Origin: Brevibacillus sp051967035
GTDB taxonomy: Bacteria; Bacillota; Bacilli; Brevibacillales; Brevibacillaceae
NCBI RefSeq assembly: GCF_051967035.1
Contig: NZ_JBQCKK010000014.1
Coordinates: 1 to 64,000 of the forward strand
Length of the DNA stretch: 64,000 nt
Direction of reading: 5' to 3'
Part shown: in pieces, positions 54,775 through 63,939 of the stretch
Layout: the number at the start of each line of letters is the position of its first letter
Numbering within the stretch: the stretch's first letter is position 1
Made by a program: the position numbers and the translations under genes
The notes under the pieces: generated by a model
The model's database searches: none
What the model was told of the DNA's origin: nothing
The model's input: the letters and a program-made list of their open reading frames with translations, nothing else

Positions 54775-55602
54775 ATGAAACTGTATCTCTCGGTGGACAT
54801 GGAAGGCATCTCCGGCATCGTCGACACCAGCTACATCCATCCCGAATCGGGTGTGAACTACCAGCGCGGCCGCCAATTCATGACCGATGACGCCAATGCG
54901 GTGATCGAAGCGGCCCTGGCCAGCGGCGTGACGGAGATCGTCGTGGCGGACAGCCACCATACGATGAACAACCTCTTGTGGGAAAAATTGCACCCGCGAG
55001 CGCGGCTGCTGGCTGGTTCTCCCCGCGACTGCTCGATGATGCACGGGCTGGATGCGAGCTTTGATGCCGCCATGTTTATCGGCTATCACACCCGCCAAGG
55101 GGTTCCTGGCGTGCTCAGCCACACCATGTCCGGCGTCGTCCGCAACTTGTTCATCAACGGACGGGTCATGGGCGAGTTCGGCTTCAATGCAGCGATTGCA
55201 GGCTTGTACAAGGTTCCGGTCATCATGGTTTCCGGCGACAACCTGCTTGCCAAAGAAGCGCGCGAGCTGATTCCCGGCATTCATACAGCCATCGTCAAGG
55301 AAGCGGTGTCGCGTACAGCCGCCATCTGTCTGCCGCGCGAGGAAGCGACTGCGACATTGAAGGAACAGACGAAGCTCGCTCTCGGCAATGTCTCCGCCAT
55401 CGCTCCGTTCAGGAACGATCTCCCGCTTGAGCTGGCCATGGAATTCTCCCATGCCGGACAAGCCGAAATGGCGGCCATCGTCCCCGGCACACGCTATGAG
55501 ACGTCGACCAACACCGTTTCCTGCCGCACGGACGATCCGCAAGACTTGTACAAAACGATGCGGGCCATGCTGAACCTCGCTTCCCAGGCAGCGTTTTTCT
55601 AG
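54775..55602 (+). CDS. dppA: D-aminopeptidase DppA (M55)
   Basis: 275 residues from ATG 54775 (AAAGGATGA upstream; the ATG at 54763 lies within that site). Zinc D-aminopeptidase releasing D-Ala from D-Ala-D-Ala-type peptides. Family motifs: SVDMEGISGIVDTSYIHP (zinc Asp and Glu), VADSHHTMNN, GLDASFDAAMFIGYHTRQGV and GVLSHTMSG. No dppBCDE follow, unlike in B. subtilis; but a DppB/DppC-like permease pair lies at 14.5-16.3 kb, far away. Role in peptidoglycan recycling is likely. Confidence 0.9.
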   Translation: MKLYLSVDMEGISGIVDTSYIHPESGVNYQRGRQFMTDDANAVIEAALASGVTEIVVADSHHTMNNLLWEKLHPRARLLAGSPRDCSMMHGLDASFDAAMFIGYHTRQGVPGVLSHTMSGVVRNLFINGRVMGEFGFNAAIAGLYKVPVIMVSGDNLLAKEARELIPGIHTAIVKEAVSRTAAICLPREEATATLKEQTKLALGNVSAIAPFRNDLPLELAMEFSHAGQAEMAAIVPGTRYETSTNTVSCRTDDPQDLYKTMRAMLNLASQAAFF

Positions 55603-55624
55603 GTCAACACGTCGTGGCAACAAC

Positions 55625-55656
55625 AAAAGGCAGGGCAACTGCGCCATGCCTTTTTG
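55625..55656 (+). terminator. Terminator of dppA
   Basis: AAAAGGCA...TGCCTTTTTG hairpin, loop including GGGCAACTGCGCCA. Confidence 0.6.
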
Positions 55657-55674
55657 CGCGTTTGAAGAGCGGCA

Positions 55675-55706
55675 TAAAAAAACAGACCCACTGAATGGGC
55701 CTGTTT
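55675..55706 (-). terminator. Terminator of the cold shock gene
   Basis: On the minus strand AAACAGGCCCA-ttcag-TGGGTCTGTTT followed by TTTTAT. Confidence 0.8.
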
Positions 55707-55720
55707 GTCGTTTTTGGCTT

Positions 55721-55921
55721 TTACAGTTTACGAACGTTCGTCGCCTGTGGGCCGCGTTGACCGTTTTCCACGTCAAACTCGACCTCTTGCCCCTCATCCA
55801 GGGACTTGTACCCTTCGCCCTGAATCGCAGAGAAGTGGACGAATACATCATCCGCGCCTTCCCGCTCGATAAATCCGAAACCTTTTTCGCTGTTGAACCA
55901 TTTTACTCTACCACGTTCCAT
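55721..55921 (-). CDS. csp: Cold shock protein (CspB/CspD-like)
   Basis: 66 residues. Single cold-shock domain with RNP1 KGFGFIE and RNP2 VFVHFSAI. Single-stranded nucleic acid chaperone. ATG 55921 with GGAGG. The gene is A+T moderate and free-standing, with a long upstream gap to the dehydrogenase. Paralogue assignment is not possible. Confidence 0.95.
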   Translation of the reverse strand: MERGRVKWFNSEKGFGFIEREGADDVFVHFSAIQGEGYKSLDEGQEVEFDVENGQRGPQATNVRKL

Positions 55922-56042
55922 TTTTGCCTCCTAGCATGTATCCCTTACATGACATTGAAATATGATCTTACCTGGTGAGTATTGCCAGAAACAGAACGTG
56001 TTATACATGAAAACAGCAAAACGAGCAAAAAGATTCCCCCGC

Positions 56043-57341
56043 TTAAATGCGCACAACGGTAGCGTGGCTGACCGAGTCGCGCGGAATGCGGTTTTTCGTA
56101 TCGAACAAAATCGGGGAATCGGCCATTTGCGCCGCTACCTCATCCCAGTTTACGTCGGCGAATGGCTGTTGCACAGCCGTCAAAATCAGGGCGTCTGCGT
56201 CGCGAACCGCTGCCTCCAGGCTGTCTTGTTTGTGCGCGTATGCCGTCGGTACCGCCGGGTCGTACGAGCGCACCTCGACTCCTTTGGCGAGCAGCAGCCG
56301 GATGATGTCATGCACGGGGCTGACGCGGTCGTCGTTGGAGAAGTCCTTCATCGCAAGGCCCAATACCGCTACGCGGCTGCCAGCGAGCGTCTTGCCTTTT
56401 TCCTGCAGCGCTTTTTCCAGCATGCCGATCAGCACTTCCGGCACAGCGTCGTTGGTCTTTCGCGCCTGCTGCAAGATCGGCAGCGACACGCCCAGTTCGC
56501 GCGCTTTTGGCTGCAAGTAATACAGCGCATTCGGCAGGCAGAAGCCGCCGACACCAGGACCAGGGGTCAACAGGTTCACGCGCTTGTGCGTATTGGCAAC
56601 CTGAATCAGCTCAAAGGTATCGATTCCGAACGCCTCGGCAAAGCGGGCGAATTCCTGGACCATCGCGATATTGACGTCGCGCTGGATGTTTTCGATGACT
56701 TTGGCGGTTTCGACGACGCGAATGTCCGAGATCGTAATTTCTGTTTCGCTGATAAAGGACAGCAGCTCTTTTCCTTTCTCGGCGCTTTCCGCGTTGATGC
56801 CGCCAAGCACGAGCGGCATGTGGATAAACTCTTCAAAAGCCCGTCCTTCAGCAATCCGCTCGGAGCAGTACGTCAAATAAAAATCGACGCCCGCCACAAG
56901 GCCGCTCACCTCTTCGAGAATCGGCTGCAGCACTTCTTCCGTGGTTCCTGGGACGACCGTGCTGCGAATCATAATCGTATCGCCCTTTTTCAGCACGCGG
57001 CCGAGCGATTGGGCACAGCTTTTCAACGGTCCGAGATCCGGGTCGCCGTTTTGCACCGGCAAACCGACGGTCACAATATAATGATCGACTTCCGCAGCTG
57101 CTTCCTCATAAGAGGTAGTCGCACGGAAACGCTTTGCTTCCAGTTGTTCTTTGAGAATCTCCGGCAAGGTCTTCCCCTGATAGGACTCCAAATGGTGGGA
57201 ACGCGCCGCATTGATTTCGTCCACGACGTGAGGCAAGGCGTCAATGCCGACGACGTTTGCTCCTTTCATGGCATAGGTAAGAGCAAGCGGCAAGCCAACA
57301 AACCCTAATCCCACTACAGCTACGCGCACAGGCTGAGTCAT
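56043..57341 (-). CDS. Nucleotide sugar dehydrogenase (UDP-ManNAc/UDP-Glc type)
   Basis: 432 residues. NAD-dependent, two-fold oxidation of a UDP-sugar to its uronate. Rossmann start VAVVGLGFVGLPLALTYAMK, substrate loop, active Cys in GPGVGGFCLPNALYYLQPKA and C-terminal NDDRVSPVHDIIRLL. It reads PN after the Cys where the WecC/TuaD enzymes have PV or PKD; substrate therefore unclear. Likely provides an acidic sugar for the surface polymer. ATG 57341. Confidence 0.9.
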   Translation of the reverse strand: MTQPVRVAVVGLGFVGLPLALTYAMKGANVVGIDALPHVVDEINAARSHHLESYQGKTLPEILKEQLEAKRFRATTSYEEAAAEVDHYIVTVGLPVQNGDPDLGPLKSCAQSLGRVLKKGDTIMIRSTVVPGTTEEVLQPILEEVSGLVAGVDFYLTYCSERIAEGRAFEEFIHMPLVLGGINAESAEKGKELLSFISETEITISDIRVVETAKVIENIQRDVNIAMVQEFARFAEAFGIDTFELIQVANTHKRVNLLTPGPGVGGFCLPNALYYLQPKARELGVSLPILQQARKTNDAVPEVLIGMLEKALQEKGKTLAGSRVAVLGLAMKDFSNDDRVSPVHDIIRLLLAKGVEVRSYDPAVPTAYAHKQDSLEAAVRDADALILTAVQQPFADVNWDEVAAQMADSPILFDTKNRIPRDSVSHATVVRI

Positions 57342-57417
57342 TGCGTATCTCCTCTTTCACGTTCTCTAAGGTAAGGTCCGTGCAACCGTACTGTTGCGCG
57401 GCCAACTTGCAAATTGC

Positions 57418-57492
57418 TTACGACAGATAATAAATGCCCGCAGCGATAAAAACTACGCACAATCCTATGAGGACCTTGTACAACGTCTCCAA
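57418..57492 (-). CDS. Possible very small membrane protein (24 aa), TTG start
   Basis: TTG 57492 after GGGGAGGAGCAGCC encodes METLYKVLIGLCVVFIAAG followed by IYYLS, a single hydrophobic helix. Too short for confident calling; supported by the strong ribosome site. It lies between the DUF350 gene and the dehydrogenase, in a gap of about 300 bases. Confidence 0.45.
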   Translation of the reverse strand: METLYKVLIGLCVVFIAAGIYYLS

Positions 57493-57641
57493 GGCTGCTC
57501 CTCCCCATGATGTAGATGATCCGGCTTTGGCCCTGTCCAAAAGGGCACGGGACCGCACCGTCCGGGAAAAACGTGCGGAACGCTCTGCCAAAACCTAATT
57601 ATACTCCCGATTGAAATATCGTTCAACAAGGGGTTGTTTCC
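57493..57641. other. Gap with hairpins downstream of the DUF350 gene
   Basis: CCCTGTCCAAAAGGGC- and GGGACCGCACCGTCC-type pairs suggest short hairpins, possibly the promoter or terminator of the neighbours. No clear element. Confidence 0.3.
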
Positions 57642-58052
57642 TTACCTGGACAGGCTCGCCCCGATAATATACGAAAAACCGATGGACAGGACCATTGCGA
57701 TGAAGCCGATCGCCCTGTTGTCTTTGGCAATTTCCTCATCCACCTTGAACGAGGGCGTCATGAATTCAAAAATAAAGTAAGCGATCAGAAGCAAGCCAAA
57801 GCCGAATGTCCCCCAGATCAAAGCCTGCCCCAACGAAAGATTCGCCTGAATCGAATAGCGGAAAATATTGGCGATGCCAAAAATTTTTCCGCCCGTTGCC
57901 ATCGCGACGGCCATGTTTCCGCGCTTCAACTCTACCCACACCCGATAGCGCGTCACCAGCTCGAAAATCGCCAAAAACAAAATCATCGCCAGTCCGGTAA
58001 CGGTAAAGTAAGCGGCAGTTGCAAAATAGGGATTGTGCAAAAGGCCTGCCAT
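57642..58052 (-). CDS. yshE: DUF350 membrane protein (YshE-like)
   Basis: 136 residues with four membrane segments (about 12-30, 45-65, 72-95, 112-133). DUF350 family. Lies 22 bases after mutS2 on the same strand, as yshE does after mutSB in B. subtilis. Function unknown; proposed to be an ion or small-molecule channel in some members. Confidence 0.87.
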   Translation of the reverse strand: MAGLLHNPYFATAAYFTVTGLAMILFLAIFELVTRYRVWVELKRGNMAVAMATGGKIFGIANIFRYSIQANLSLGQALIWGTFGFGLLLIAYFIFEFMTPSFKVDEEIAKDNRAIGFIAMVLSIGFSYIIGASLSR

Positions 58053-58074
58053 GAAATCTCCTCCCGCGCTCTCT

Positions 58075-60432
58075 CTATTTCAGTTCGACAATGGTCGCGC
58101 CAACGCCGCCTTCCCCTTGTCCGCCCAGGCGGAAGGATTTGACGTTGCGGTGGCGTCGCAAATATTCATGCACACCTTTGCGCAAAACGCCCGTGCCGTG
58201 TCCGTGAATGATGGAAACCGAGTGCAGTCCGGCCAAAAGCGCATCATCGAGAAACTGGTCAATTTCCCGGATGGCGTCCTCCACGTTGTATCCGCGCAGG
58301 TCGAGGTCCATTTTGATGCTGGCCGTTCTGCGCTTGACAGAAGTGTACGGCGCGGCTTGCGGCTTCTGTGCCATCGCGTTTTGCACGTTCATGTCTTCGC
58401 GTCTGACCTTCATTTTCATGATCCCGATCTGGACGAGGAATTCGTCGTTGTTGACCTTTTCCAGCACGGTTCCTTTTTGGCCGAAGCTGGTGACCATGAC
58501 TTCATCGCCCACCTTGATCTGGGTGGCGCGAACAGCCTTGGCCGGCTTTTTCACCTTTTCCTTCTCCAGCTCAAGCACGGCATTGCCGAGTCGTTTTTTC
58601 GCCTCGATCAGCCGGTGCTCCTTGATCTCCACACCTTCGTCTCTCATCTCGCGCAGCTCGCGAATGATCGTCTCGGCCTCTTCTTTTGCCAACTGCACGG
58701 CGATTCGCGCCTCGGCCTCGGCCCGCTCCAAAAGCTTGTTTTTCTCCTCGGCAAACCGGGCGCGTTCCTCCTCCAGCTGACGGCGCAATTCCTCCGCTTC
58801 TTTTCTCGCCGCCGCCGCTGCCTGTCTGTCCGCTTCGGCCGATTTGCGATTGCGCTCCAGTGACGCGATCATGCTCTCCACCTGGTTGTCTTCCTCGCTG
58901 ATGGAACCGCGCGCTACCTCGATGATCGCCTCAGGCAGTCCCAGTCGTCTGGCAATGGCAAAAGCGTTGGAGCGTCCCGGCACGCCGACGAGCAACCGAT
59001 ACGTCGGTCGCAGCGTTTGCACGTCGAACTCCACGCTGGCGTTGATGACTTCCGGCCTCTCGTAGGCATACGCCTTCAGTTCGCTGTAGTGCGTAGTAGC
59101 GACCAGTCTGGCCCCGGAATCAATCACGTGGTCGATGATCGCCATGGCGAGCGCAGCCCCCTCTGTCGGGTCGGTCCCCGCTCCCAGCTCGTCGAACAGC
59201 ACGAGGCTCTTCTCGTCCATCTTTTCCAGGATCGAGATGATATTCGTCATATGGCTGGAAAACGTGGACAGGCTTTGTTCGATGGACTGCTCATCTCCGA
59301 TATCGGCGAACACGGAAGAAAACACGGTCATCTCGCTCTCTTCCTCCGCCGGGATGTGCAGACCCGACATGGCCATCAGCGACAAAAGCCCGATTGTTTT
59401 CAGCGAAACGGTTTTCCCGCCCGTATTCGGACCTGTCACGACAATCGCCTGGTACTCTCCGCCCAGCTCGACGTCGACGGGAACGACCACTTCGCGCGGG
59501 ATCAGCGGATGGCGCGCTTTTTTCAGCTGCAAATAGCCGCGGTCGTTCAGCTTGGGACAGACGGCTTTCATGCTCCAGGCAAGCTGGGCCTTGGCAAACA
59601 TGAAGTCAAGCTCGGCCAGCGCGTCGATATTCTCGACGAGCGCTTCCACGGCAAAAGCGACCTGCTCGGTGAGCACGTACAAAATCCGCTCGATCTCGCG
59701 CTCTTCCCTAAGCCGCAATTCGCGCAGCTTGTTGTTCATCGATACGATCACTTCCGGCTCGATGAACAACGTTGCTCCGGAAGCGGACTGATCGTGGACG
59801 ATCCCGCCGAACACGTGGCGGTATTCCTGCTTCACGGGAATGACAAAGCGATCGCCGCGAATCGTGACGATGCTTTCCATCAGCATTTTTTGGTAAGAGG
59901 AGGAGCGCGTGATCTGATCCAGCTTTTCCCGGATGCGCGACTCCACCTGCCTGATTTCCTGGCGAACCTGGCGCAGCTCCATGCTGGCGCTGTCCATCAC
60001 CTCTCCGTTTTCGTCCAGACAGCGGCGAATTTCCATTTCCAGCTCACGCAAGCCTTCGATGCGCTCGGCCTGCTGCTTGATGAGCGACAGGTCGTGGTCC
60101 TCGCACAAGTCCAGCAAAAACGTCTTCAACCGGCGCCCCGCCATGACTGTGCTGGCGATGTCCAAAAGCTCCATCGGCGCGAGCATCGCATTCAGCCTGG
60201 CTCGCTGCACGGAAGCGCGGATATCGCGAATGCCGCCCAGCGGAACGCTTCCTTTCAACCGCAGGACAGTGGCAGCCTCCTCGGTCTGTTGCTGGGCGAT
60301 TTTGACTTCGTCCAGCCGCACGAAGGGGGTCAGTTTCGCTGCTTTTTCTTTTCCATAGGAGCAAGACGCCTTGTCCACTAACAAGGCGATGATTTTATCG
60401 TATTCCAGTGTTTTCACTACCCGTTGTTCCAC
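58075..60432 (-). CDS. mutS2: Endonuclease MutS2
   Basis: 785 residues, standard. Anti-recombination and ribosome-rescue factor. Clamp and lever parts, then the ATPase: IVVTGPNTGGKTVSLKTIGL (about 325-344), DIGDEQSIEQSLSTFSSHMT, LVLFDELGAGTDPTEGAAL; a coiled region (AEADRQAAAAARKEAEELRR); KOW-like; and a C-terminal Smr nuclease domain with DLRGYNVEDA and IIHGHGTGVLRKGVHEYL. Same neighbour order as in Bacillus. Confidence 0.96.
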   Translation of the reverse strand: MEQRVVKTLEYDKIIALLVDKASCSYGKEKAAKLTPFVRLDEVKIAQQQTEEAATVLRLKGSVPLGGIRDIRASVQRARLNAMLAPMELLDIASTVMAGRRLKTFLLDLCEDHDLSLIKQQAERIEGLRELEMEIRRCLDENGEVMDSASMELRQVRQEIRQVESRIREKLDQITRSSSYQKMLMESIVTIRGDRFVIPVKQEYRHVFGGIVHDQSASGATLFIEPEVIVSMNNKLRELRLREEREIERILYVLTEQVAFAVEALVENIDALAELDFMFAKAQLAWSMKAVCPKLNDRGYLQLKKARHPLIPREVVVPVDVELGGEYQAIVVTGPNTGGKTVSLKTIGLLSLMAMSGLHIPAEEESEMTVFSSVFADIGDEQSIEQSLSTFSSHMTNIISILEKMDEKSLVLFDELGAGTDPTEGAALAMAIIDHVIDSGARLVATTHYSELKAYAYERPEVINASVEFDVQTLRPTYRLLVGVPGRSNAFAIARRLGLPEAIIEVARGSISEEDNQVESMIASLERNRKSAEADRQAAAAARKEAEELRRQLEEERARFAEEKNKLLERAEAEARIAVQLAKEEAETIIRELREMRDEGVEIKEHRLIEAKKRLGNAVLELEKEKVKKPAKAVRATQIKVGDEVMVTSFGQKGTVLEKVNNDEFLVQIGIMKMKVRREDMNVQNAMAQKPQAAPYTSVKRRTASIKMDLDLRGYNVEDAIREIDQFLDDALLAGLHSVSIIHGHGTGVLRKGVHEYLRRHRNVKSFRLGGQGEGGVGATIVELK

Positions 60433-60629
60433 TGTATCCTCCTTGTTTCCTCAGCGGCGACCGTCGTCAGCGCGGAAGCGGACAACGATCTGAACTTCAA
60501 TCGCTACGATTTCTTCATTATATCATGTCAACCGGCCCAAGGATAATTTTACACGCGCCCGCTTTGGCATAGTTCAGCCCTGAAAAAGCCAGAATGAAAC
60601 TGAACCCATTAAAAAAAGGAGGAGTCTAC

Positions 60630-61004
60630 ATGACGATCATGCGTCATCTCGTCCGCTTTGTCGTCGCCGCCGTCGTTCTGATGTTCGTCGGCTTTCTGGT
60701 ACCCGGGTTTTCCGTAAGCAGCTTCTGGACTGCTTTTCTTGCCGCCGTTGTCATTGCCCTGTTGGGCTGGGTTGTTGAAGCCATGTTCGGAGATCGTATT
60801 TCCCCATACAATCGCGGAATCATCGGCTTCCTCGTCAGCGCTGTCGTGATCTACGTGACACAGTTTATCGTCTCCGGTTTCCATGTCACCGTCATCGGAG
60901 CGCTGCTGGCGTCTTTGGTCATCGGGATCATCGACTTGTTCATCCCGATCAAGACGCATATGGACATGCGCAATGGAGATGCCGGAAACCGCCAAGAGAG
61001 CTAA
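60630..61004 (+). CDS. YvlD-like four-helix membrane protein (phage holin family 4_2)
   Basis: 124 residues from ATG 60630 (AAAGGAGGAGTCTAC). Four membrane segments: about 9-27, 31-52, 62-84, 92-112. Start MTIMRHLVRFVVAAVVLMFV fits the Phage_holin_4_2/YvlD superfamily. Despite the name these are chromosomal envelope-stress proteins, not phage genes. It lies between mutS2 and zapA, on the opposite strand to both, where B. subtilis has CvpA/yshB and polX. Function unknown. Confidence 0.75.
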   Translation: MTIMRHLVRFVVAAVVLMFVGFLVPGFSVSSFWTAFLAAVVIALLGWVVEAMFGDRISPYNRGIIGFLVSAVVIYVTQFIVSGFHVTVIGALLASLVIGIIDLFIPIKTHMDMRNGDAGNRQES

Positions 61005-61017
61005 GCTTGCTGGAAGC

Positions 61018-61056
61018 GAAAAGAGCCACCCCGTCCTAGGCGGGCTGGCTCTTTTT
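61018..61056 (+). terminator. Terminator of the YvlD-like gene
   Basis: GAAAAGAGCCACCCCG-tcctag-GCGGGCTGGCTCTTTTTC: strong hairpin with T-run. Confidence 0.85.
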
Positions 61057-61143
61057 CAGCTTGACTACTCCGTTGCCCCTCCTTTTTGGTCCAAGCTTTT
61101 GCCGTACAACGCGAAAAGAGAGGCCAGCGCCCCTCTTTTCTCC

Positions 61144-61419
61144 TTAATCTATCGGCTTGTCATTTGCATCTTCCTGAAGGATCTTCAGCAGTTCTTCGTA
61201 CTCCTGCCGCAAGCGGAAGTATTCATCCGCAATGTTTACCGCAGAGAGTACGGCAATTTTAGCCGTGTCCAGTCGATGGTTGCCGTTCGCGATTTCGTTC
61301 ATCTTGTCATCAACGAAACCGGCCACCATGCGTATGTGATTGACACTTGCCTTGCCACTGAGCCGGTATTGTTGGCCGAAGATATCCACCGTCAAACGAT
61401 TTTTCCCATCACCTTGCAC
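61144..61419 (-). CDS. zapA: Cell division protein ZapA
   Basis: 91 residues. Bundles FtsZ. Start GKNRLTVDIFGQQYRLSGKA and the long C-terminal coiled coil (ADEYFRLRQEYEELLKILQE) are typical. ATG 61419. Lies after pheT, as in Bacillus. Confidence 0.92.
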   Translation of the reverse strand: MQGDGKNRLTVDIFGQQYRLSGKASVNHIRMVAGFVDDKMNEIANGNHRLDTAKIAVLSAVNIADEYFRLRQEYEELLKILQEDANDKPID

Positions 61420-61500
61420 GAGGGGTTCCTCCCTACTGCGACCTTTGCTCTACTGTATCCTTTTTAGGTTACTGAAAATGTCAGAGTTCGTCAAGCCATC

Positions 61501-63924
61501 TTACATCCGCAGTTCGGCACCCGTCCGGTTTTTCAACGCTTCGACGACAGCGGTTGTCACCTGCTGGATTTCTTCATCCTGCAAGGTGCGCTCCGCGTGA
61601 CGGAACACGAGCGCGAACGCCATGCTCTTCTTGTCCTGGGCGATCCGCTCGCCTGTGTACACATCGAACAGGGTCAGCGATTCCAGCAGCTCCCCTGCCG
61701 CTTCGCGAATGGTCGCTTCCAACGCCCCCGCAGGCACGCTGCGATCCACGACCAGCGCCAGGTCGCGGGTGACGGCCGGGAACTTCGGCAGTTGGCTGTA
61801 GTGTCCGACCTCGGCAGCCGCCTCGATCAGCGCGGCCACATCCAATTGGAACACATACGTTTCGGATAGGTCGTACGCTTTTTCCGTAACGGGGTGAACT
61901 TGCCCCAGATAGCCCAGCCGTTGGTCGCCTGCCCATACTTCCGCTGTACGGCCCGGATGCATGCCGGCAATGTCCGCTGCCGCTTTGTACTGCGCGGTGC
62001 GGATGCCGAGGCGAACCAGGAGCGAATCGACGATCCCTTTCACCTGGTAAAAATCGACAGGCTGTTTGGCTCCCATCCAGTTTTGCGGCAGCAGTTGCCC
62101 TGTCAGCGCACCCGCCACGTACAGACGCTCTTCCGGAAGCTGCGTTAGCGATTCTTCGGAAGTCAAGAACACGCGGCCCAGCTCAAAAATGGCGACGTCG
62201 TGATTTTGGCGGTTTTTATTGTACGCGACGGTTTCCAGCAGGCTAGGAACGAGGCTGGTGCGCAATGTGCTGCGCTCCTCGCTCATCGGCATCAACAGCG
62301 ACACCGGATTGACCTTCTCCTGGTGCAAACCGGCTACTGCCTCCACGCGGTCCGGGTGTACCAGCGCATAGGAGATCGCCTCGTTCAAGCCGATGCCGAT
62401 CAGGTGGTGACGAATCGTGCGGCGCAGCTTTTGCTCGTGCGTCAGTTGACCTTGCGTCGTCGTGCCGGCTGGCAGACTGGTCGGGATGTTATCGTAGCCG
62501 TACAGACGCGCGACTTCCTCCACCAGATCCTCCGGCAGCGTAATGTCGCCGCGTCTGGTCGGCACCGTAACGGTCCAGCTGTCGCCTGCTTGTGTGAACG
62601 GGAATTGCAAGCGCGTAAAAATCGGAGAAACGTCTGCGGCGGACAGGCTCGTTCCCAGGTGCTGATTGATTTTGTCCAAGGTCACCGATACGACTGCTGG
62701 CTTCGCTTCGCTTACGACTGCGGAGCGGACGCCCTTGGACACAGTGGCCCCGGACAACTGCTGGATCAAAGCCGCAGCGCGCTCTCCTGCTTCCTGCACG
62801 CGCGCCTGATCGACGCCTTTTTCCCAGCGGACGCAGCCTTCCGTGCGCATGCCCAGTGTGCGTGCTGTACGGCGTACTGTTTTTGGCGTAAACCAGGCGG
62901 CTTCGAGGATGATCTCGCTCGTTTCATTCGTAATCTCGGAGTTGGCGCCGCCCATCACTCCTGCAATCGCCAAGCCTTTTGCCGGGTCGGCGATCAAAAG
63001 CGTCTGCTCATCCAGCTCGCGCTCCTGGTCATCCAACGTAACGAGCTTTTCCCCAGCGTTCGCCAGGCGGACGACAATCGTGCGGTCCTGAACTTTCGCC
63101 GCGTCAAATGCGTGCAGCGGCTGCCCGTACTCCAGCAAAACGTAGTTGGTGACGTCGACCACGTTGTTGATCGGACGAATGCCTGCTGCCATCAGGCGGT
63201 TTTTCAACCATTGCGGGGAAGACGCGATTTTGGCATTCGTGAAGTGACGGCCGTGGTACTGGTAGCATTCGTTTTCGGCAGCGATCGTGACTTGCAGCGG
63301 GTTCTCGCCGCCGTCTTCCGTCAGTTCGATTTGCGGCAGCACCACTTCCTTGCCCAAGATAGCGGCCACCTCGTAGGCAACGCCGAGCATGCTCAGGCAG
63401 TCCGAGCGGTTTGGCGTCAGCCCCAGCTCCAGCACGTAGTCGTCCAGGCCGAGGTAGGAGATTGCATCCATCCCGATTTCCGCATCGTCCGGCAGTACCA
63501 TGATCCCTTCCTGCTGGTCTTTTGCCAGCAGCTTGTCGTTTAGGCCCAGTTCTTTTGCCGAGCAGATCATGCCTTGGGATTCCACGCCGCGCAGCTTGGA
63601 GCGCTTGATGTTCAAGCCCCCGGGCAGCTTTGCGCCGATCGTCGCTACGAGCACCTTTTGCCCTTTGTCCACGTTGGGCGCACCGCAGACGATTTGCAGG
63701 TCTTCGCCTTGCCCGACATCGACCACGCAGACGCTCAGACGATCCGCGTCCGGGTGCTTGCTGCGTTCCTTGACATATCCGATCACGACACCGGAAACAC
63801 CAGCGTTGCGCGATTCTACCGCGTCTACCTCAATCCCGCTGCGAGTCAGCTTCTCAGCCAGCTCCTGGGGCGTCGTTCCACTCAGATCGACGTATTCGGA
63901 TAACCATTGATACGATACCTTCAT
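61501..63924 (-). CDS. pheT: Phenylalanine-tRNA ligase beta subunit
   Basis: 807 residues, full length. Charges tRNA-Phe together with PheS. Order: N-terminal tRNA-binding domain (YVKERSKHPDADRLSVCVVD; MICSAKELGL), B3/B4 with editing site (HGRHFTNAKIASSPQWLKNR, GQPLHAFDAAKV, MRTEGCVRWEKGVD), B5, catalytic-like core (IPTSLPAGTT..., LRRTIRHHLIGIGLNEAISY) and anticodon-binding FDX-ACB domain (SQLPKFPAVTRDLALVVDRS). ATG 63924, after GAGAGGAGAGG. Confidence 0.97.
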   Translation of the reverse strand: MKVSYQWLSEYVDLSGTTPQELAEKLTRSGIEVDAVESRNAGVSGVVIGYVKERSKHPDADRLSVCVVDVGQGEDLQIVCGAPNVDKGQKVLVATIGAKLPGGLNIKRSKLRGVESQGMICSAKELGLNDKLLAKDQQEGIMVLPDDAEIGMDAISYLGLDDYVLELGLTPNRSDCLSMLGVAYEVAAILGKEVVLPQIELTEDGGENPLQVTIAAENECYQYHGRHFTNAKIASSPQWLKNRLMAAGIRPINNVVDVTNYVLLEYGQPLHAFDAAKVQDRTIVVRLANAGEKLVTLDDQERELDEQTLLIADPAKGLAIAGVMGGANSEITNETSEIILEAAWFTPKTVRRTARTLGMRTEGCVRWEKGVDQARVQEAGERAAALIQQLSGATVSKGVRSAVVSEAKPAVVSVTLDKINQHLGTSLSAADVSPIFTRLQFPFTQAGDSWTVTVPTRRGDITLPEDLVEEVARLYGYDNIPTSLPAGTTTQGQLTHEQKLRRTIRHHLIGIGLNEAISYALVHPDRVEAVAGLHQEKVNPVSLLMPMSEERSTLRTSLVPSLLETVAYNKNRQNHDVAIFELGRVFLTSEESLTQLPEERLYVAGALTGQLLPQNWMGAKQPVDFYQVKGIVDSLLVRLGIRTAQYKAAADIAGMHPGRTAEVWAGDQRLGYLGQVHPVTEKAYDLSETYVFQLDVAALIEAAAEVGHYSQLPKFPAVTRDLALVVDRSVPAGALEATIREAAGELLESLTLFDVYTGERIAQDKKSMAFALVFRHAERTLQDEEIQQVTTAVVEALKNRTGAELRM

Positions 63925-63939
63925 CTTTGCCTCTCCTCT

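Noticed and set aside
54775..55602. dppA linked to the DppB/DppC-like permeases as a Dpp operon
   Set aside because: They are about 38 kb apart in different surroundings.
54553..55851. 432-residue open frame on the minus strand
   Set aside because: Shadow of dppA and its surroundings; no conserved motif, no ribosome site.
60630..61004. Holin-family protein as part of a phage
   Set aside because: It lies between conserved housekeeping genes; this family is chromosomal (YvlD-like).
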